Notes: generated by a model not told the origin, from the letters alone. Numbered from the stretch's first letter, positions 36,605 through 45,789 are shown. The stretch is DNA of 64,000 nucleotides from Rhizobium cauense (GCF_019511525.1 NZ_JAEUAT010000001.1:551361-615360), one strand, 5' to 3'. Program-made: numbers and translations.

Positions 36605-36620
36605 TTCTACTATAATAGAA
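36605..36620. promoter_or_regulatory. Candidate operator before the XRE-cupin gene
   Basis: TTCTACTATAATAGAA is palindromic in seven of eight pairs and starts 13 bases upstream of the XRE-cupin start codon. It also contains a TATAAT box on the plus strand. It would allow the regulator to repress its own gene; binding is inferred from position only. Confidence 0.4.
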
Positions 36621-36730
36621 ATGCATAGTCTGATGATGGAATCAAGCGCCTTCTGTCGTGCCGCTAAACAGCCCTTTATCGTAAACGAAGTCCTGCTTTT
36701 CCGCTTTGCGGCAAGGGGCGGCGCTGCTAT

Positions 36731-38563
36731 ATGGCGCGCATGAGCACCAATTCGACCACACCGCTTTCCCATATCCGCAACTTCTCGATCGTGGCACACA
36801 TCGACCACGGAAAATCGACGCTTGCCGACCGCCTGATCCAATCGACCGGGGGCCTCGCCGAGCGCGAGATGTCCGAGCAGGTGCTTGACAACATGGATAT
36901 CGAGCGAGAGCGCGGCATCACCATCAAGGCCCAGACGGTGCGCCTGCACTACAAGGCCAAGAATGGCGAAACCTACATCCTGAACCTCATCGACACGCCC
37001 GGCCACGTCGACTTCGCCTACGAAGTCTCCCGCTCTCTGTCGGCCTGCGAGGGTTCGTTGCTCGTCGTTGATGCCTCTCAGGGTGTCGAAGCCCAGACGC
37101 TTGCCAACGTTTATCAAGCGATCGACAACAATCACGAGCTGGTTACCGTTCTCAACAAGATCGACCTGCCGGCCGCCGAGCCGGACCGCATCAAGGAACA
37201 GATCGAGGAAGTCATCGGCATCGATGCGTCCGAGGCCGTGCTGATTTCGGCCAAGACTGGCCTCGGTATCCCCGACGTTCTCGAAGCGATCGTTGAGAAG
37301 CTGCCCGCGCCGAAGAGCCCGGGTGGCGAGAAGGCGCCGCTGAAGGCGCTGCTCGTCGACAGCTGGTACGACACCTATCTCGGCGTCATGGTCCTCGTCC
37401 GCATCATCGACGGCGTTCTCACCAAGGGTCAGACGATCCGCATGATGGGCACGGGCGCCAAGTACCAGGTGGAACGCGTCGGCGTACTGACGCCGAAGAT
37501 GGTCAATGTCGACAGCCTTGGCCCCGGCGAGATCGGCTTCATCACGGCATCCATCAAGGAAGTGGCCGATACCCGCGTCGGCGATACGATCACCGAGGAC
37601 AAGCGCCCGACCGCCGAAGCCCTGCCCGGCTTCAAGCCGGCACAGCCTGTGGTCTTCTGCGGCCTCTTCCCCGTCGATGCCGCTGATTTCGAAGATCTGC
37701 GCGCGGCGATGGGCAAGCTTCGCCTCAACGACGCCTCCTTCTCCTTCGAGATGGAATCATCGGCCGCTCTCGGCTTCGGTTTCCGCTGCGGCTTCCTCGG
37801 CCTGCTGCATCTCGAAATCATCCAGGAACGCCTGGAGCGTGAGTTCGACCTCGACCTGATCGCCACCGCGCCTTCGGTCGTCTACCAGCTGACGATGACC
37901 GACGGCAGCGAGCGCGAACTGCATAACCCGGCAGACATGCCTGACGTCGTCAAGATCGACGAGATCCGCGAGCCCTGGATCAAGGCGACAATCATGACGC
38001 CTGACGACTATCTCGGCGGCATTCTCAAGCTCTGCCAGGATCGCCGCGGCATCCAGACCGAACTCACCTATGTCGGCACCCGCGCCATGGTGACCTATGA
38101 GTTGCCGCTCAACGAAGTCGTCTTCGATTTCTATGACCGGCTGAAGTCGATTTCGAAGGGCTATGCCTCCTTCGACTATCACCTCGAAGGCTACCGCGAA
38201 GGCAACCTCGTCAAGCTGTCTATCCTCGTCAACGGCGAGCCGGTCGATGCGCTGTCGATGCTGGTCCACCGCGCCTCTGCCGAAAAGCGCGGCCGCGACA
38301 TGTGCGAGCGGCTGAAGGATCTGATCCCGAAACACATGTTCAAGATCCCGATCCAGGCCGCGATCGGCGGCAATGTCATTGCCCGCGAGACGATCTCGGC
38401 GCTCCGCAAGGACGTGACGGCGAAGTGCTACGGCGGCGACGCCACCCGCAAGCGCAAACTTCTGGAAAAGCAGAAGGAAGGCAAGAAGCGCATGCGCCAG
38501 TTCGGCAAGGTGGAGATTCCGCAGGAAGCCTTCATCGCCGCGCTCAAGATGGGCGACGAGTAG
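36731..38563 (+). CDS. lepA: Elongation factor 4
   Basis: A 610-residue LepA (EF4), a translational GTPase that can back-translocate stalled ribosomes. P-loop [23 protein letters not shown] and the LepA-specific C-terminal domain ([18 protein letters not shown]) are all present. The annotated start here, [10 protein letters not shown], is at ATG 36731; ATG 36740 is nearly as good. It diverges from the XRE-cupin gene. A GC hairpin follows the stop. Confidence 0.96.
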   Translation: MARMSTNSTTPLSHIRNFSIVAHIDHGKSTLADRLIQSTGGLAEREMSEQVLDNMDIERERGITIKAQTVRLHYKAKNGETYILNLIDTPGHVDFAYEVSRSLSACEGSLLVVDASQGVEAQTLANVYQAIDNNHELVTVLNKIDLPAAEPDRIKEQIEEVIGIDASEAVLISAKTGLGIPDVLEAIVEKLPAPKSPGGEKAPLKALLVDSWYDTYLGVMVLVRIIDGVLTKGQTIRMMGTGAKYQVERVGVLTPKMVNVDSLGPGEIGFITASIKEVADTRVGDTITEDKRPTAEALPGFKPAQPVVFCGLFPVDAADFEDLRAAMGKLRLNDASFSFEMESSAALGFGFRCGFLGLLHLEIIQERLEREFDLDLIATAPSVVYQLTMTDGSERELHNPADMPDVVKIDEIREPWIKATIMTPDDYLGGILKLCQDRRGIQTELTYVGTRAMVTYELPLNEVVFDFYDRLKSISKGYASFDYHLEGYREGNLVKLSILVNGEPVDALSMLVHRASAEKRGRDMCERLKDLIPKHMFKIPIQAAIGGNVIARETISALRKDVTAKCYGGDATRKRKLLEKQKEGKKRMRQFGKVEIPQEAFIAALKMGDE

Positions 38564-38571
38564 AACATTTC

Positions 38572-38605
38572 CAGCCCGGCCGGCGCGCAACGCATGGCCG
38601 GGCTG
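38572..38605 (+). terminator. Possible terminator after lepA
   Basis: CAGCCCGGCC (38572-38581) pairs with GGCCGGGCTG (38596-38605), ten base pairs, but no T-run follows, so factor-dependent or weak termination. Confidence 0.5.
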
Positions 38606-38614
38606 CGACATACC

Positions 38615-39070
38615 TCAGCTGCAGGCCATGTATTCCTTCACCAATCCCTCATAGGCGTCCATCTCCGGCAGCGCCTCATAGCTCCTGATAGCGCCGGTTT
38701 CGGCGAAGGGCAGCTTTTCGCGCGTCCAGGTTTCGATAAACGGCTTGAACCAGCGCGGATCGTCCAGCATCGTCGGACGAAGATTGACGAACCAGTCCAT
38801 CCCTTCCGATCGCGTGAACATCCAGGTCATGCAGTGTCCGCAAAAATAGTGGTGCGCGTCAGCGCCGTGAAGCCCGCCAATAACCGGCTCCCCCTCGGTG
38901 ATTTCGAAGCCTTCCGCCGGGATCGCGGCACTCAGCGAATAAGCACTCGACGACATCTTCTGGCAGCCCGTGCAATGGCATGCCATGGTCAAAAGCGGCT
39001 TGGCGCTGATCTTCAATCGCACGCGGCCGCATCGGCAGCCGCCCTCCCAAGGCAGATTGACTTCGCTCAT
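38615..39070 (-). CDS. GFA family protein (glutathione-dependent formaldehyde-activating type)
   Basis: A 151-residue zinc protein of the Gfa family. The cysteines lie in GGCRCGRVRL, CHCTGCQK and FCGHCMTWMF, the full family set. Gfa catalyses S-hydroxymethylglutathione formation, although many family members have unproven roles. ATG 39070 follows AAGGAGG by five bases. It stands between lepA and the RfbC-like gene, on the minus strand. Confidence 0.87.
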   Translation of the reverse strand: MSEVNLPWEGGCRCGRVRLKISAKPLLTMACHCTGCQKMSSSAYSLSAAIPAEGFEITEGEPVIGGLHGADAHHYFCGHCMTWMFTRSEGMDWFVNLRPTMLDDPRWFKPFIETWTREKLPFAETGAIRSYEALPEMDAYEGLVKEYMACS

Positions 39071-39148
39071 CACGTCCTCCTTTTCCGTCATGCTCAATCT
39101 AGCGGGAGTCGGTCCGGCGTCAAACCCGGCTGTCGCGACGCTGCACCC

Positions 39149-39679
39149 CTAGAGCATAGGGAGGTTGCGATCCCGCTCGGACATCTGCTCGACGGGCAGC
39201 GGCCAGGCAATCGCGATCGCGGGATCGAGCGCGTTGACCCCGTCCTCGCTCCCCGGCGCGTAGGGCTTGTCGTGCAGATAAATCAGCTCGCAGTTTTCCA
39301 TCAGCGTCTGAAAACCATGGGCGAAACCCGGCGGGATCATCATCGACCGCGCGTTCTCGGCGGAGAGAACCTCACCATGCCATTGGAGATAAGTCGGTGA
39401 ACCCGGCCTTAAATCGACAGCCACATCGAACACGGCCCCAGAGAGGCAAGACACGAACTTTGCCTCGTCATGCGGGGCGCTCTGGAAATGCATTCCGCGT
39501 ATGGCCCCTTTCGCCTGGGTCATCGTGTGATTGATCTGCGCGATACGGCCAATGCCGAAATCCGAAAGCTCCTCGCTACAGAAGAAGCGCGAGAAAAAGC
39601 CGCGCTCATCGCCAAGCCGCTGACGTTCGACGACGAGGAGATTGCTTAGGGCAGTGGGGATGCGATTGAAACGGGACAT
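39149..39679 (-). CDS. dTDP-4-dehydrorhamnose 3,5-epimerase family protein (RfbC-like)
   Basis: A 176-residue cupin-fold epimerase. It has the N-terminal RGFFSRFFC, the catalytic-His segment AIRGMHFQ, and the SMMIPPGFAHGFQTL and HDKPYAPGSEDGV segments (with the active Tyr); it ends SERDRNLPML. RfbC relatives epimerise C3 and/or C5 of 4-keto-6-deoxysugar nucleotides. With no RmlA, RmlB or RmlD genes near and RfbF/RfbG downstream, it more likely acts on a CDP-4-keto-6-deoxyhexose. It diverges from the SDR gene of the sugar cluster. Confidence 0.85.
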   Translation of the reverse strand: MSRFNRIPTALSNLLVVERQRLGDERGFFSRFFCSEELSDFGIGRIAQINHTMTQAKGAIRGMHFQSAPHDEAKFVSCLSGAVFDVAVDLRPGSPTYLQWHGEVLSAENARSMMIPPGFAHGFQTLMENCELIYLHDKPYAPGSEDGVNALDPAIAIAWPLPVEQMSERDRNLPML

Positions 39680-39802
39680 GGAACTCGACCAGAACGTTTG
39701 AGGATACCCGACAGAATGCTTTATCGCCTTGTTTCAACCCGCGCAAACTTGACCTCACACCCAAAAAGGGCTCATTAGCAACCACTGTTGGAGAGCACTG
39801 AT

Positions 39803-40624
39803 TTGGGCAAAGTACTTATCACCGGGGCCTCGGGATTCGTTGGCCGACACGTCTTGCGCGCGCTTGCAGCGCAAGGGACCGATCTGCGTGTGGTCCTTCG
39901 GCCGAAAGCGGTCGAAAGGGTGCGGGACATCAAAGCGATCGAGATCGTAGAAAGCGCCTCTCCTTTTTCCGAGAGCGAAAACTGGTGGCGCGATGCCTTT
40001 GCCGAGATCGATACGATCATCCACCTCGCATGGTACGCGGAGCCTGGAAAATATCTCACGGCACCGGAAAATCTGGATTGCCTTTCCGGCACGCTGACGA
40101 TGGCGAGGGCCGCAGCCAATGCAAGAGTACGCCGATTTGTCGGCATTGGTACGTGCTTTGAATACGACGTCAGCTTCGGCAAGCTTTCGGTTGACACACC
40201 ATTGAAGCCGCTCACGCCCTATGCGGCGGCGAAGGCGGCGGCGTTCATGGCGCTCTCGCAGTGGCTGCCGGCGCAAGGCGTCGAGTTCGCGTGGTGTCGC
40301 CTGTTCTATCTCTATGGTGACGGCGAAGATGAGCGTCGCTTCGTGCCGTATCTAAAAAAATCGCTCAAGGCGGGTCGGCGGGCAGACCTCACCGAAGGAA
40401 AGCAGGTCCGCGACTTCATGGATGTCCATGATGCTGCCGCACGCATATGCGACGTCATCTTCGGAAAAGCCACGGGCGCTATCAACGTGTGCTCCGGCGT
40501 GCCTGTGACAGTGCGGGAACTCGCAGAACGAATCGCCGATCAGTATGGTCGGCGGGATCTTTTGAATTTTGGGGCGCGGCCCGACAATCTTGTCGATCCG
40601 CCCGTCGTCTTGGGAGTGCCATAG
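39803..40624 (+). CDS. NAD-dependent epimerase/dehydratase (extended SDR)
   Basis: A 273-residue extended SDR enzyme: VLITGASGFVGRHVLRAL binds NAD(P), and YAAAK (in LTPYAAAKAAAF) is the catalytic pair. The pattern of a short extended SDR beside RfbF/RfbG suggests a 4-ketoreductase or 4-epimerase that would finish the CDP-sugar. TTG 39803 has GGAGAG seven bases upstream; an in-frame TTG at 39788 is less well placed. It is the first plus-strand gene of the cluster; the next start is within three bases of its stop. Confidence 0.85.
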   Translation: MGKVLITGASGFVGRHVLRALAAQGTDLRVVLRPKAVERVRDIKAIEIVESASPFSESENWWRDAFAEIDTIIHLAWYAEPGKYLTAPENLDCLSGTLTMARAAANARVRRFVGIGTCFEYDVSFGKLSVDTPLKPLTPYAAAKAAAFMALSQWLPAQGVEFAWCRLFYLYGDGEDERRFVPYLKKSLKAGRRADLTEGKQVRDFMDVHDAAARICDVIFGKATGAINVCSGVPVTVRELAERIADQYGRRDLLNFGARPDNLVDPPVVLGVP

Positions 40625-40626
40625 CC

Positions 40627-41697
40627 TTGAATGCAGCACCAACGGATGTCCGCGTGCTTTACGAGCAGCGGGGTCTGCCGATCTTTCAGAACAGAATGTA
40701 CGACACCTTGGAGGATGCCCTCGGCTCGCCGAAAGGTGACATCTGCCTGGTGGAAGATGTGCGCACGGGTCTCGTCCGCAACGCGGCGTTCCAACCCGAC
40801 CTGATGGTCTATGACACATCTTACCAGAACGAGCAGGGCCTGAGCCCAATGTTTCGTCGCCATCTGGAGGAAGTCGCGTCGATCATTACCGCGAACATGG
40901 GCGAGAAGAACCTCGTTGAGGTCGGCTGCGGCAAGGGGCTTTTCCTTGAGATGCTGGAAGAGCGCGGGGTCGAGATAACCGGCTTCGATCCTGCGTATGA
41001 AGGCGTCAACAGCCGAATTCGCCAGGAGTATTTCCAGCCCGGCAGCGGTATTGAGAGCGACGGCCTCGTCCTCCGGCATGTCCTGGAACACATTCCGGAC
41101 CCGATCGCGTTCCTCGGCCAACTGAAGGAAGCCAACGGCGGGCGCGGATACATTTACATCGAGGTTCCCTGCTTCGATTGGATCTGCGAGCAGCGGGCAT
41201 GGTTTGACGTCTTCTACGAACACGTCAACTATTTCAGACTTTCGGACTTCCACCGAATGTTCGGGACCGTCGTCGCAAGCGGACGAATCTTCGGCGGCCA
41301 GTATCTCTACGTCGTCGCGGACCTGGCAACCTTGCGCCAACCGATGATCGACCAGAACGACCGCGTAAAAATGCCCGCGGACTTCGTCGAGAAGCTGGAA
41401 AGCATCAGCCCCGGCGAAACCCAAACAGCGGTGGTCTGGGGTGGTGCTTCGAAGGGCGTGATATTTTCGCTTTTGAGGCAGCGAAAAGGCCGTCCCGTCA
41501 CCGCCGTGATTGACATCAACCCTTCAAAGCAAGGCAAGTTCCTGCCTTTGACCGGCTTGAAAGTTCAATCCCCGAACGAGGTGCTGCCCGGACTGCCGCC
41601 AGGCTCCGATATCTACGTGATGAATCGCAATTACTCTGAAGAGATCAAGAAAATGTCCAACAACGCCTACAACTATGTCGAGGTCGACCGTGGCTGA
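40627..41697 (+). CDS. Methyltransferase with C-methyltransferase-type C-terminal domain, zinc site lost
   Basis: A 356-residue class I SAM methyltransferase. The SAM site is VEVGCGKGLFLEML, with VLRHVLEHIPDP. Its C-terminal domain (VVWGGASKGVIFSLL, then DINPSKQGKFLPLTGLKV) is the C-terminal domain of NDP-hexose C-methyltransferases, as in the gene at 44339. The N-terminal zinc-binding CxxC motifs of that family are missing. This suggests a divergent paralogue with altered substrate or mode. It starts at TTG 40627, right after the SDR stop, and overlaps the next gene by eight bases. Confidence 0.82.
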   Translation: MNAAPTDVRVLYEQRGLPIFQNRMYDTLEDALGSPKGDICLVEDVRTGLVRNAAFQPDLMVYDTSYQNEQGLSPMFRRHLEEVASIITANMGEKNLVEVGCGKGLFLEMLEERGVEITGFDPAYEGVNSRIRQEYFQPGSGIESDGLVLRHVLEHIPDPIAFLGQLKEANGGRGYIYIEVPCFDWICEQRAWFDVFYEHVNYFRLSDFHRMFGTVVASGRIFGGQYLYVVADLATLRQPMIDQNDRVKMPADFVEKLESISPGETQTAVVWGGASKGVIFSLLRQRKGRPVTAVIDINPSKQGKFLPLTGLKVQSPNEVLPGLPPGSDIYVMNRNYSEEIKKMSNNAYNYVEVDRG

Positions 41698-42460
41698 TTT
41701 CAAGAGCGAAGTCGCCGACCGCATTGTCGCGATCCAAGGCAACGAAGAGTTCAAACGAAGCGCTTCCGATTTCCTGCGCAAGTCCGTCGAGCCGAAATAT
41801 TCCTATAACTACTTCTGGATGGGTCGCCCGATCATCCAGTACCCCCAGGACATGGTCGCCATGCAGGAGATCATCTGGGAGACGCGTCCGGACCTGATTA
41901 TCGAAACCGGGATCGCACATGGCGGATCGCTGATCCTCAGCGCATCCATGCTTGCGCTTCTTGATATGACCGATGCGATGGAAGCCGGCGTCAGCTTTGA
42001 CCCACGCGCTTCGAACCGACGTGTTCTCGGCATCGATATTGATATCCGCGCGCACAACCGGACGGCAATCGAAGCGCATCCGATGGCGTCGCGCATTCAG
42101 ATGATTCAAGGGTCGAGCATAGACCAGAGCGTCATCGACGAGGTCCATCGGATCGCCAAGCCCTTCAAGCGCGTTCTTGTGTGCCTGGACAGCAACCACA
42201 CCCATGACCACGTGCTGGCTGAGCTCGAGGCCTATGCGCCCCTGACCTCGGTCGGCAGCTATTGCGTCGTCTTCGACACGCTAATCGAAGATATGCCTGA
42301 AGACGCGTATCCAGACCGATCCTGGGGACCGGGCGACAATCCGAAAACGGCTGTGTGGAAGTATCTCGAAACACATCCTGAATTCGAGATCGACCGGGCG
42401 ATCGATCAGAAGCTTATGATCACCGTGGCCCCCGACGGCTTTCTGAAGCGACACAGATAG
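41690..42460 (+). CDS. CmcI-like methyltransferase (cephalosporin hydroxylase family)
   Basis: A 256-residue protein of the CmcI family (PF04989). Despite the name, members have a SAM-binding Rossmann fold with Mg2+-binding acidic residues: IIETGIAHGGSLILSA is motif I, and CLDSNHTHDHVLAEL the metal segment. Relatives in LPS and glycolipid clusters methylate sugar hydroxyls. Start at GTG 41690 after GAGG, overlapping the previous stop by eight bases, so it is coupled. An O-methylation of the CDP-sugar-derived residue is the best guess. Confidence 0.85.
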   Translation: MADFKSEVADRIVAIQGNEEFKRSASDFLRKSVEPKYSYNYFWMGRPIIQYPQDMVAMQEIIWETRPDLIIETGIAHGGSLILSASMLALLDMTDAMEAGVSFDPRASNRRVLGIDIDIRAHNRTAIEAHPMASRIQMIQGSSIDQSVIDEVHRIAKPFKRVLVCLDSNHTHDHVLAELEAYAPLTSVGSYCVVFDTLIEDMPEDAYPDRSWGPGDNPKTAVWKYLETHPEFEIDRAIDQKLMITVAPDGFLKRHR

Positions 42461-42499
42461 AACTCGCGAAGGCGAAGTTCTCAGGCCAGGAAATCCTAA

Positions 42500-43267
42500 A
42501 TGAAAATCGTCATTCTCGCGGGTGGCTATGGCACCCGCATTTCCGAAGAGAGCCATCTGCGGCCAAAGCCGATGATCGAGATCGGAGGTCGTCCGATCCT
42601 CTGGCATATCATGAAGATCTATAGCCACTACGGCTTCAATGATTTCGTGATCTGCCTTGGCTACCGCGGCTACATGATCAAGGAATACTTCGCGAACTAC
42701 ATCCTGCATTCGGCAGACGTGACCTTCGACATGGAGCGCGGCGAGACGACCTACCACGCCACCAAGGCCGAGCCCTGGCGCGTGACACTTGTCGAAACAG
42801 GCGAGGGATCGATGACCGGCGGGCGTCTGAAGCGTGTCGCGAACTATCTCGATGACACATTCTGCCTCACCTACGGCGATGGCGTGGCTGACGTCGACAT
42901 CAAGGCTCTGACGGAATTTCATCTAAGGCACGGACGCGAGGCGACGGTGACGAGCGTCGTGCCGCCGGGAAGGTATGGCGCCCTGCTGACCGACGATGGA
43001 AAAGTCACGAGCTTCACCGAAAAGCCTGCGGGCGATAACGGGCGCATCAATGGCGGCTTCTTCGTGCTCAACCGGTCCGTGCTCGATCGTATCGAGGGAG
43101 ACCTAACGCCGTTCGAGGCGGCGCCGCTCGAAGGCCTCGCCACCGACGGCCAATTGATGGCCTTCCCGCATGACGGGTTCTGGCGGCCCATGGATACGCT
43201 GCGCGACAAGAACCAGCTCGAAGAGCTGTGGCAGAGCGGCCATGCGCCGTGGAAAGTCTGGTCATGA
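42500..43267 (+). CDS. rfbF: Glucose-1-phosphate cytidylyltransferase
   Basis: A 255-residue RfbF that makes CDP-glucose from glucose-1-phosphate and CTP. Nucleotide-binding start LAGGYGTRISEESHLRPKPM, then EIGGRPILWHIMKIYSHYG and FVICLGYRGYMIKEYF, all typical. It overlaps rfbG by four bases (ATGA). With rfbG it forms the committed first steps to CDP-4-keto-6-deoxyglucose, the precursor of dideoxy and branched sugars in O-antigens. Confidence 0.95.
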   Translation: MKIVILAGGYGTRISEESHLRPKPMIEIGGRPILWHIMKIYSHYGFNDFVICLGYRGYMIKEYFANYILHSADVTFDMERGETTYHATKAEPWRVTLVETGEGSMTGGRLKRVANYLDDTFCLTYGDGVADVDIKALTEFHLRHGREATVTSVVPPGRYGALLTDDGKVTSFTEKPAGDNGRINGGFFVLNRSVLDRIEGDLTPFEAAPLEGLATDGQLMAFPHDGFWRPMDTLRDKNQLEELWQSGHAPWKVWS

Positions 43268-44334
43268 GCAGGCTTCCGGATCAGCGCTTCTGGTCGGGAA
43301 AGCGTGTCTTCCTCACGGGTCACACCGGCTTCAAGGGAACGTGGGCGCGGCTATGGCTTTCCCGGCTCGGCGCCGAGGTGGTCGGCTATGCGCTTTCACC
43401 AGCAACGACGCCATCACTGCATGGGCTTGCCGGCAGCACCGGATTGGCTGCCGAGACGATCGGGGACATTCGCGACGCAACAGCGCTGGCGGGTGCCATT
43501 AGCGACTGCAATCCCGATATCATCCTGCACATGGCGGCGCAGCCGCTGGTTCGGCGCAGTTATCTTGAGCCGGTCGACACGTTCGACGTCAATGTCATGG
43601 GTACGGTACGCCTGCTGGAGGCGGCGCGTTCGCTCGAGGCGCTCAAGGCCATCCTGGTTGTTACGACCGACAAGGTCTACAGCAACGACGAGAGCGGACG
43701 GCATTTCGTCGAAACCGATCGGCTTGGTGGGCACGACCCCTACTCCGGCTCGAAGGCTGCGGCCGAGATTGCAGCCGCGACCTACAGGGACTCCTTCTTC
43801 CGCTCAAAAGGCGTGCATGTCGGCACCGCGCGTGGCGGAAACGTGCTCGGCGGCGGCGACTTCTCGGAGGATCGCCTAGTTCCCGACATCGTCCGCGCCG
43901 CCATCGCCGGCAAGATTCTTGATATTCGCAGCCCGCTGGCGACGCGGCCCTGGCAACACGTCCTCGACTGCCTGAACGGCTATTTCCTGTTCTGCGAAGC
44001 GCTGTATACCGGGGCCGTATCGGTCGAATCGCTGAATTTCGGGCCTTCGCCTGATGAAGCGCAAATCCCCGTTGGTGTCGTGGCGTCATCCGTCCAAACA
44101 GCCATGGGGCTCGGGCAAACCTGGCAGGATACGTCAGCGGCAGACAAGCCGCGCGAGATGCACGCGCTGGGCCTTGATCCCGCTGAGGCTAGCCGTTCTC
44201 TCTCCTGGCGGGCAAGGCTGAGCCAAGCGGAAGCCATAGACTGGGCCGCGCGCTGGTACGATCAGTGGCGCCGGGGCGAAGATGCGCTCTCGCTCGTCAC
44301 TGGCCAGATTGATGCTTTCACGAAAGGCGCCTAA
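43264..44334 (+). CDS. rfbG: CDP-glucose 4,6-dehydratase
   Basis: A 356-residue SDR dehydratase, converting CDP-glucose to CDP-4-keto-6-deoxyglucose. NAD site FLTGHTGFKGTWARLWL, catalytic YxxxK in HDPYSGSKAAAE, and the C-terminal NFGPSPDEAQIPVG and QAEAIDWAARWYDQW segments fit RfbG. ATG 43264 overlaps the rfbF stop. The next gene starts four bases after its stop. No E1/E3 dehydrase genes (for dideoxysugars) follow. Confidence 0.95.
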   Translation: MSRLPDQRFWSGKRVFLTGHTGFKGTWARLWLSRLGAEVVGYALSPATTPSLHGLAGSTGLAAETIGDIRDATALAGAISDCNPDIILHMAAQPLVRRSYLEPVDTFDVNVMGTVRLLEAARSLEALKAILVVTTDKVYSNDESGRHFVETDRLGGHDPYSGSKAAAEIAAATYRDSFFRSKGVHVGTARGGNVLGGGDFSEDRLVPDIVRAAIAGKILDIRSPLATRPWQHVLDCLNGYFLFCEALYTGAVSVESLNFGPSPDEAQIPVGVVASSVQTAMGLGQTWQDTSAADKPREMHALGLDPAEASRSLSWRARLSQAEAIDWAARWYDQWRRGEDALSLVTGQIDAFTKGA

Positions 44335-44338
44335 CCAC

Positions 44339-45568
44339 ATGCCTCACCAATGCCGTTTTTGCCCAGCGCCGCTGACGACCGTTGTCGCGGATCTTGGATC
44401 GACACCTTGGTCCAACGCTTTTCTGCCCGACGCGGCCGCGATTTCGAAGGAGCGCTCCTTCCCACTGAAGGTCATGGTTTGCGCGGAGTGCTTTCTGGTT
44501 CAGACGACCGAGAACGTCCCAGCCGACGAAATTTTCAACGCCGACTACGCTTACCTCTCCTCGTTCTCGACGAGCTGGCTTGAGCATGCCAAGCGTTATG
44601 CCGAGATGATGACCGAGCGCTTCGGGCTCTCAGCGGATTCGACGGTGGTCGAAGTCGCCTCGAATGACGGCTATCTCCTGCAGTATTTCGCCGCCAAGGG
44701 CATTTCAGTGCTCGGCGTGGAGCCGGCTGCCAATGCCGCAAAGATTGCCGAGGGCCGCGGCGTACCGACGAAGGTAGCCTTCTTCGGCAAGCAGACCGCC
44801 CAAGCGCTGGTCGAGGGCGGCGTGCGCGCTGATGTGACGGCCGCCAACAATGTTCTGGCACACGTCCCCGATATCGCCGACTTCGTCAGCGGCTTCGCCA
44901 TCCTGTTGAAACCCGATGGCGTCTCGACCTTCGAATTTCCGCATCTTCTGACGATGATCGACGGGATCCAGTTCGACACCATCTATCACGAGCACTACTC
45001 GTACATGTCGCTTCTCGCGGTCGAACGCATTTTCGGCGCCTGCGGACTGAAAGTCTTCGACGTCGAGGAAATCCCGACGCATGGCGGTTCGTTGCGCGTC
45101 TTCGCGCAAAAAGCGGAAGGCAACCGCGCGGAGACCGACAGGCTGCTCGCTCTTCGCGCGAAGGAGGAAGCCTTCGGCCTCAAGGAGATGGCGACTTATG
45201 AACGTTTCGGAACGCGGATCGAGGGCGTCTGCGAGGAGTTCAGGGCCTTTCTTCGTCGCGCCAAGACCGAAGGCAAGACGGTCGCAGCCTATGGCGCGGC
45301 GGCCAAGGGCAATACGTTCCTGAACGTCTGCGGCGTCAATGCTGACGACATCGCGTTCGTGGTTGATCGCAGCGATATCAAGCAAGGCAAGCTGCTGCCA
45401 GGCAGCCATATTCCCGTTCATGCGCCGAGCCATATAGAGGTCGCCAAGCCCGACTATCTGGTGATCCTGCCGTGGAATTTGACGGACGAGATTGTCAAGG
45501 CAAACGACTACATCCGTACATGGGGTGGGCGCTTCGTGATAGCGATCCCGACGCTTCGGATTCTTTGA
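44339..45568 (+). CDS. NDP-hexose C-methyltransferase family protein
   Basis: A 409-residue methyltransferase with the three-part structure of sugar C3-methyltransferases such as TylC3. The N-terminal zinc module has CRFC and CAEC pairs, the SAM domain has VVEVASNDGYLLQYF, and the C-terminal domain has AAYGAAAKGNTFL with KQGKLLPG. The family methylates C3 of 4-keto-6-deoxysugar nucleotides and forms branched sugars; RfbG's product is the natural substrate here. Last gene of the cluster; its transcript probably runs into the following hairpin. Confidence 0.88.
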   Translation: MPHQCRFCPAPLTTVVADLGSTPWSNAFLPDAAAISKERSFPLKVMVCAECFLVQTTENVPADEIFNADYAYLSSFSTSWLEHAKRYAEMMTERFGLSADSTVVEVASNDGYLLQYFAAKGISVLGVEPAANAAKIAEGRGVPTKVAFFGKQTAQALVEGGVRADVTAANNVLAHVPDIADFVSGFAILLKPDGVSTFEFPHLLTMIDGIQFDTIYHEHYSYMSLLAVERIFGACGLKVFDVEEIPTHGGSLRVFAQKAEGNRAETDRLLALRAKEEAFGLKEMATYERFGTRIEGVCEEFRAFLRRAKTEGKTVAAYGAAAKGNTFLNVCGVNADDIAFVVDRSDIKQGKLLPGSHIPVHAPSHIEVAKPDYLVILPWNLTDEIVKANDYIRTWGGRFVIAIPTLRIL

Positions 45569-45572
45569 GCAA

Positions 45573-45607
45573 GGGAGGAGTGATGCTGACCAGCGTCACT
45601 CCTTCCC
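45573..45607 (+). terminator. Hairpin after the sugar cluster
   Basis: GGAGTGATGCTG pairs with CAGCGTCACTCC (45577-45588 with 45591-45602, one T-G pair), extendable to GGGA/TCCC with a bulge. No T-run follows, so the termination role is uncertain; it also contains the ribosome-site-like GGAGGAG of the small frame at 45583. Confidence 0.4.
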
Positions 45608-45789
45608 CAGTCCGGTGTGGATATCTTCCCGACAATACCGGTTTCGCGGGCACGACACACATCGTTTCGCTGTCGCACGGCAGGGTGTCGATCGCGCTCC
45701 AGGTAAGCTGCCGGGCAAAACGACGCGTCTCGGACGGAACGCAGCGCGCCATGTCGCAAACAGACGACAAACGGACGCAAGCGCATTGA
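45583..45789 (+). CDS. Candidate 68-residue small protein
   Basis: ATG 45583 lies directly after AAGGGAGGAGTG, a near-ideal ribosome site, and the frame runs 68 codons to a TGA that sits inside the stem of a terminator-like hairpin. The product is basic with no membrane segment and no family I know. Codon use is more AT-ended than neighbours, which argues against it. The ribosome site is itself part of a hairpin. Treat as a weak candidate. Confidence 0.25.
   Translation: MLTSVTPSPVRCGYLPDNTGFAGTTHIVSLSHGRVSIALQVSCRAKRRVSDGTQRAMSQTDDKRTQAH

Noticed and set aside
36611..36616. TATAAT as a plus-strand promoter for lepA
   Set aside because: No acceptable -35 box at 16-18 bases upstream, and it lies inside the palindrome before the regulator gene.
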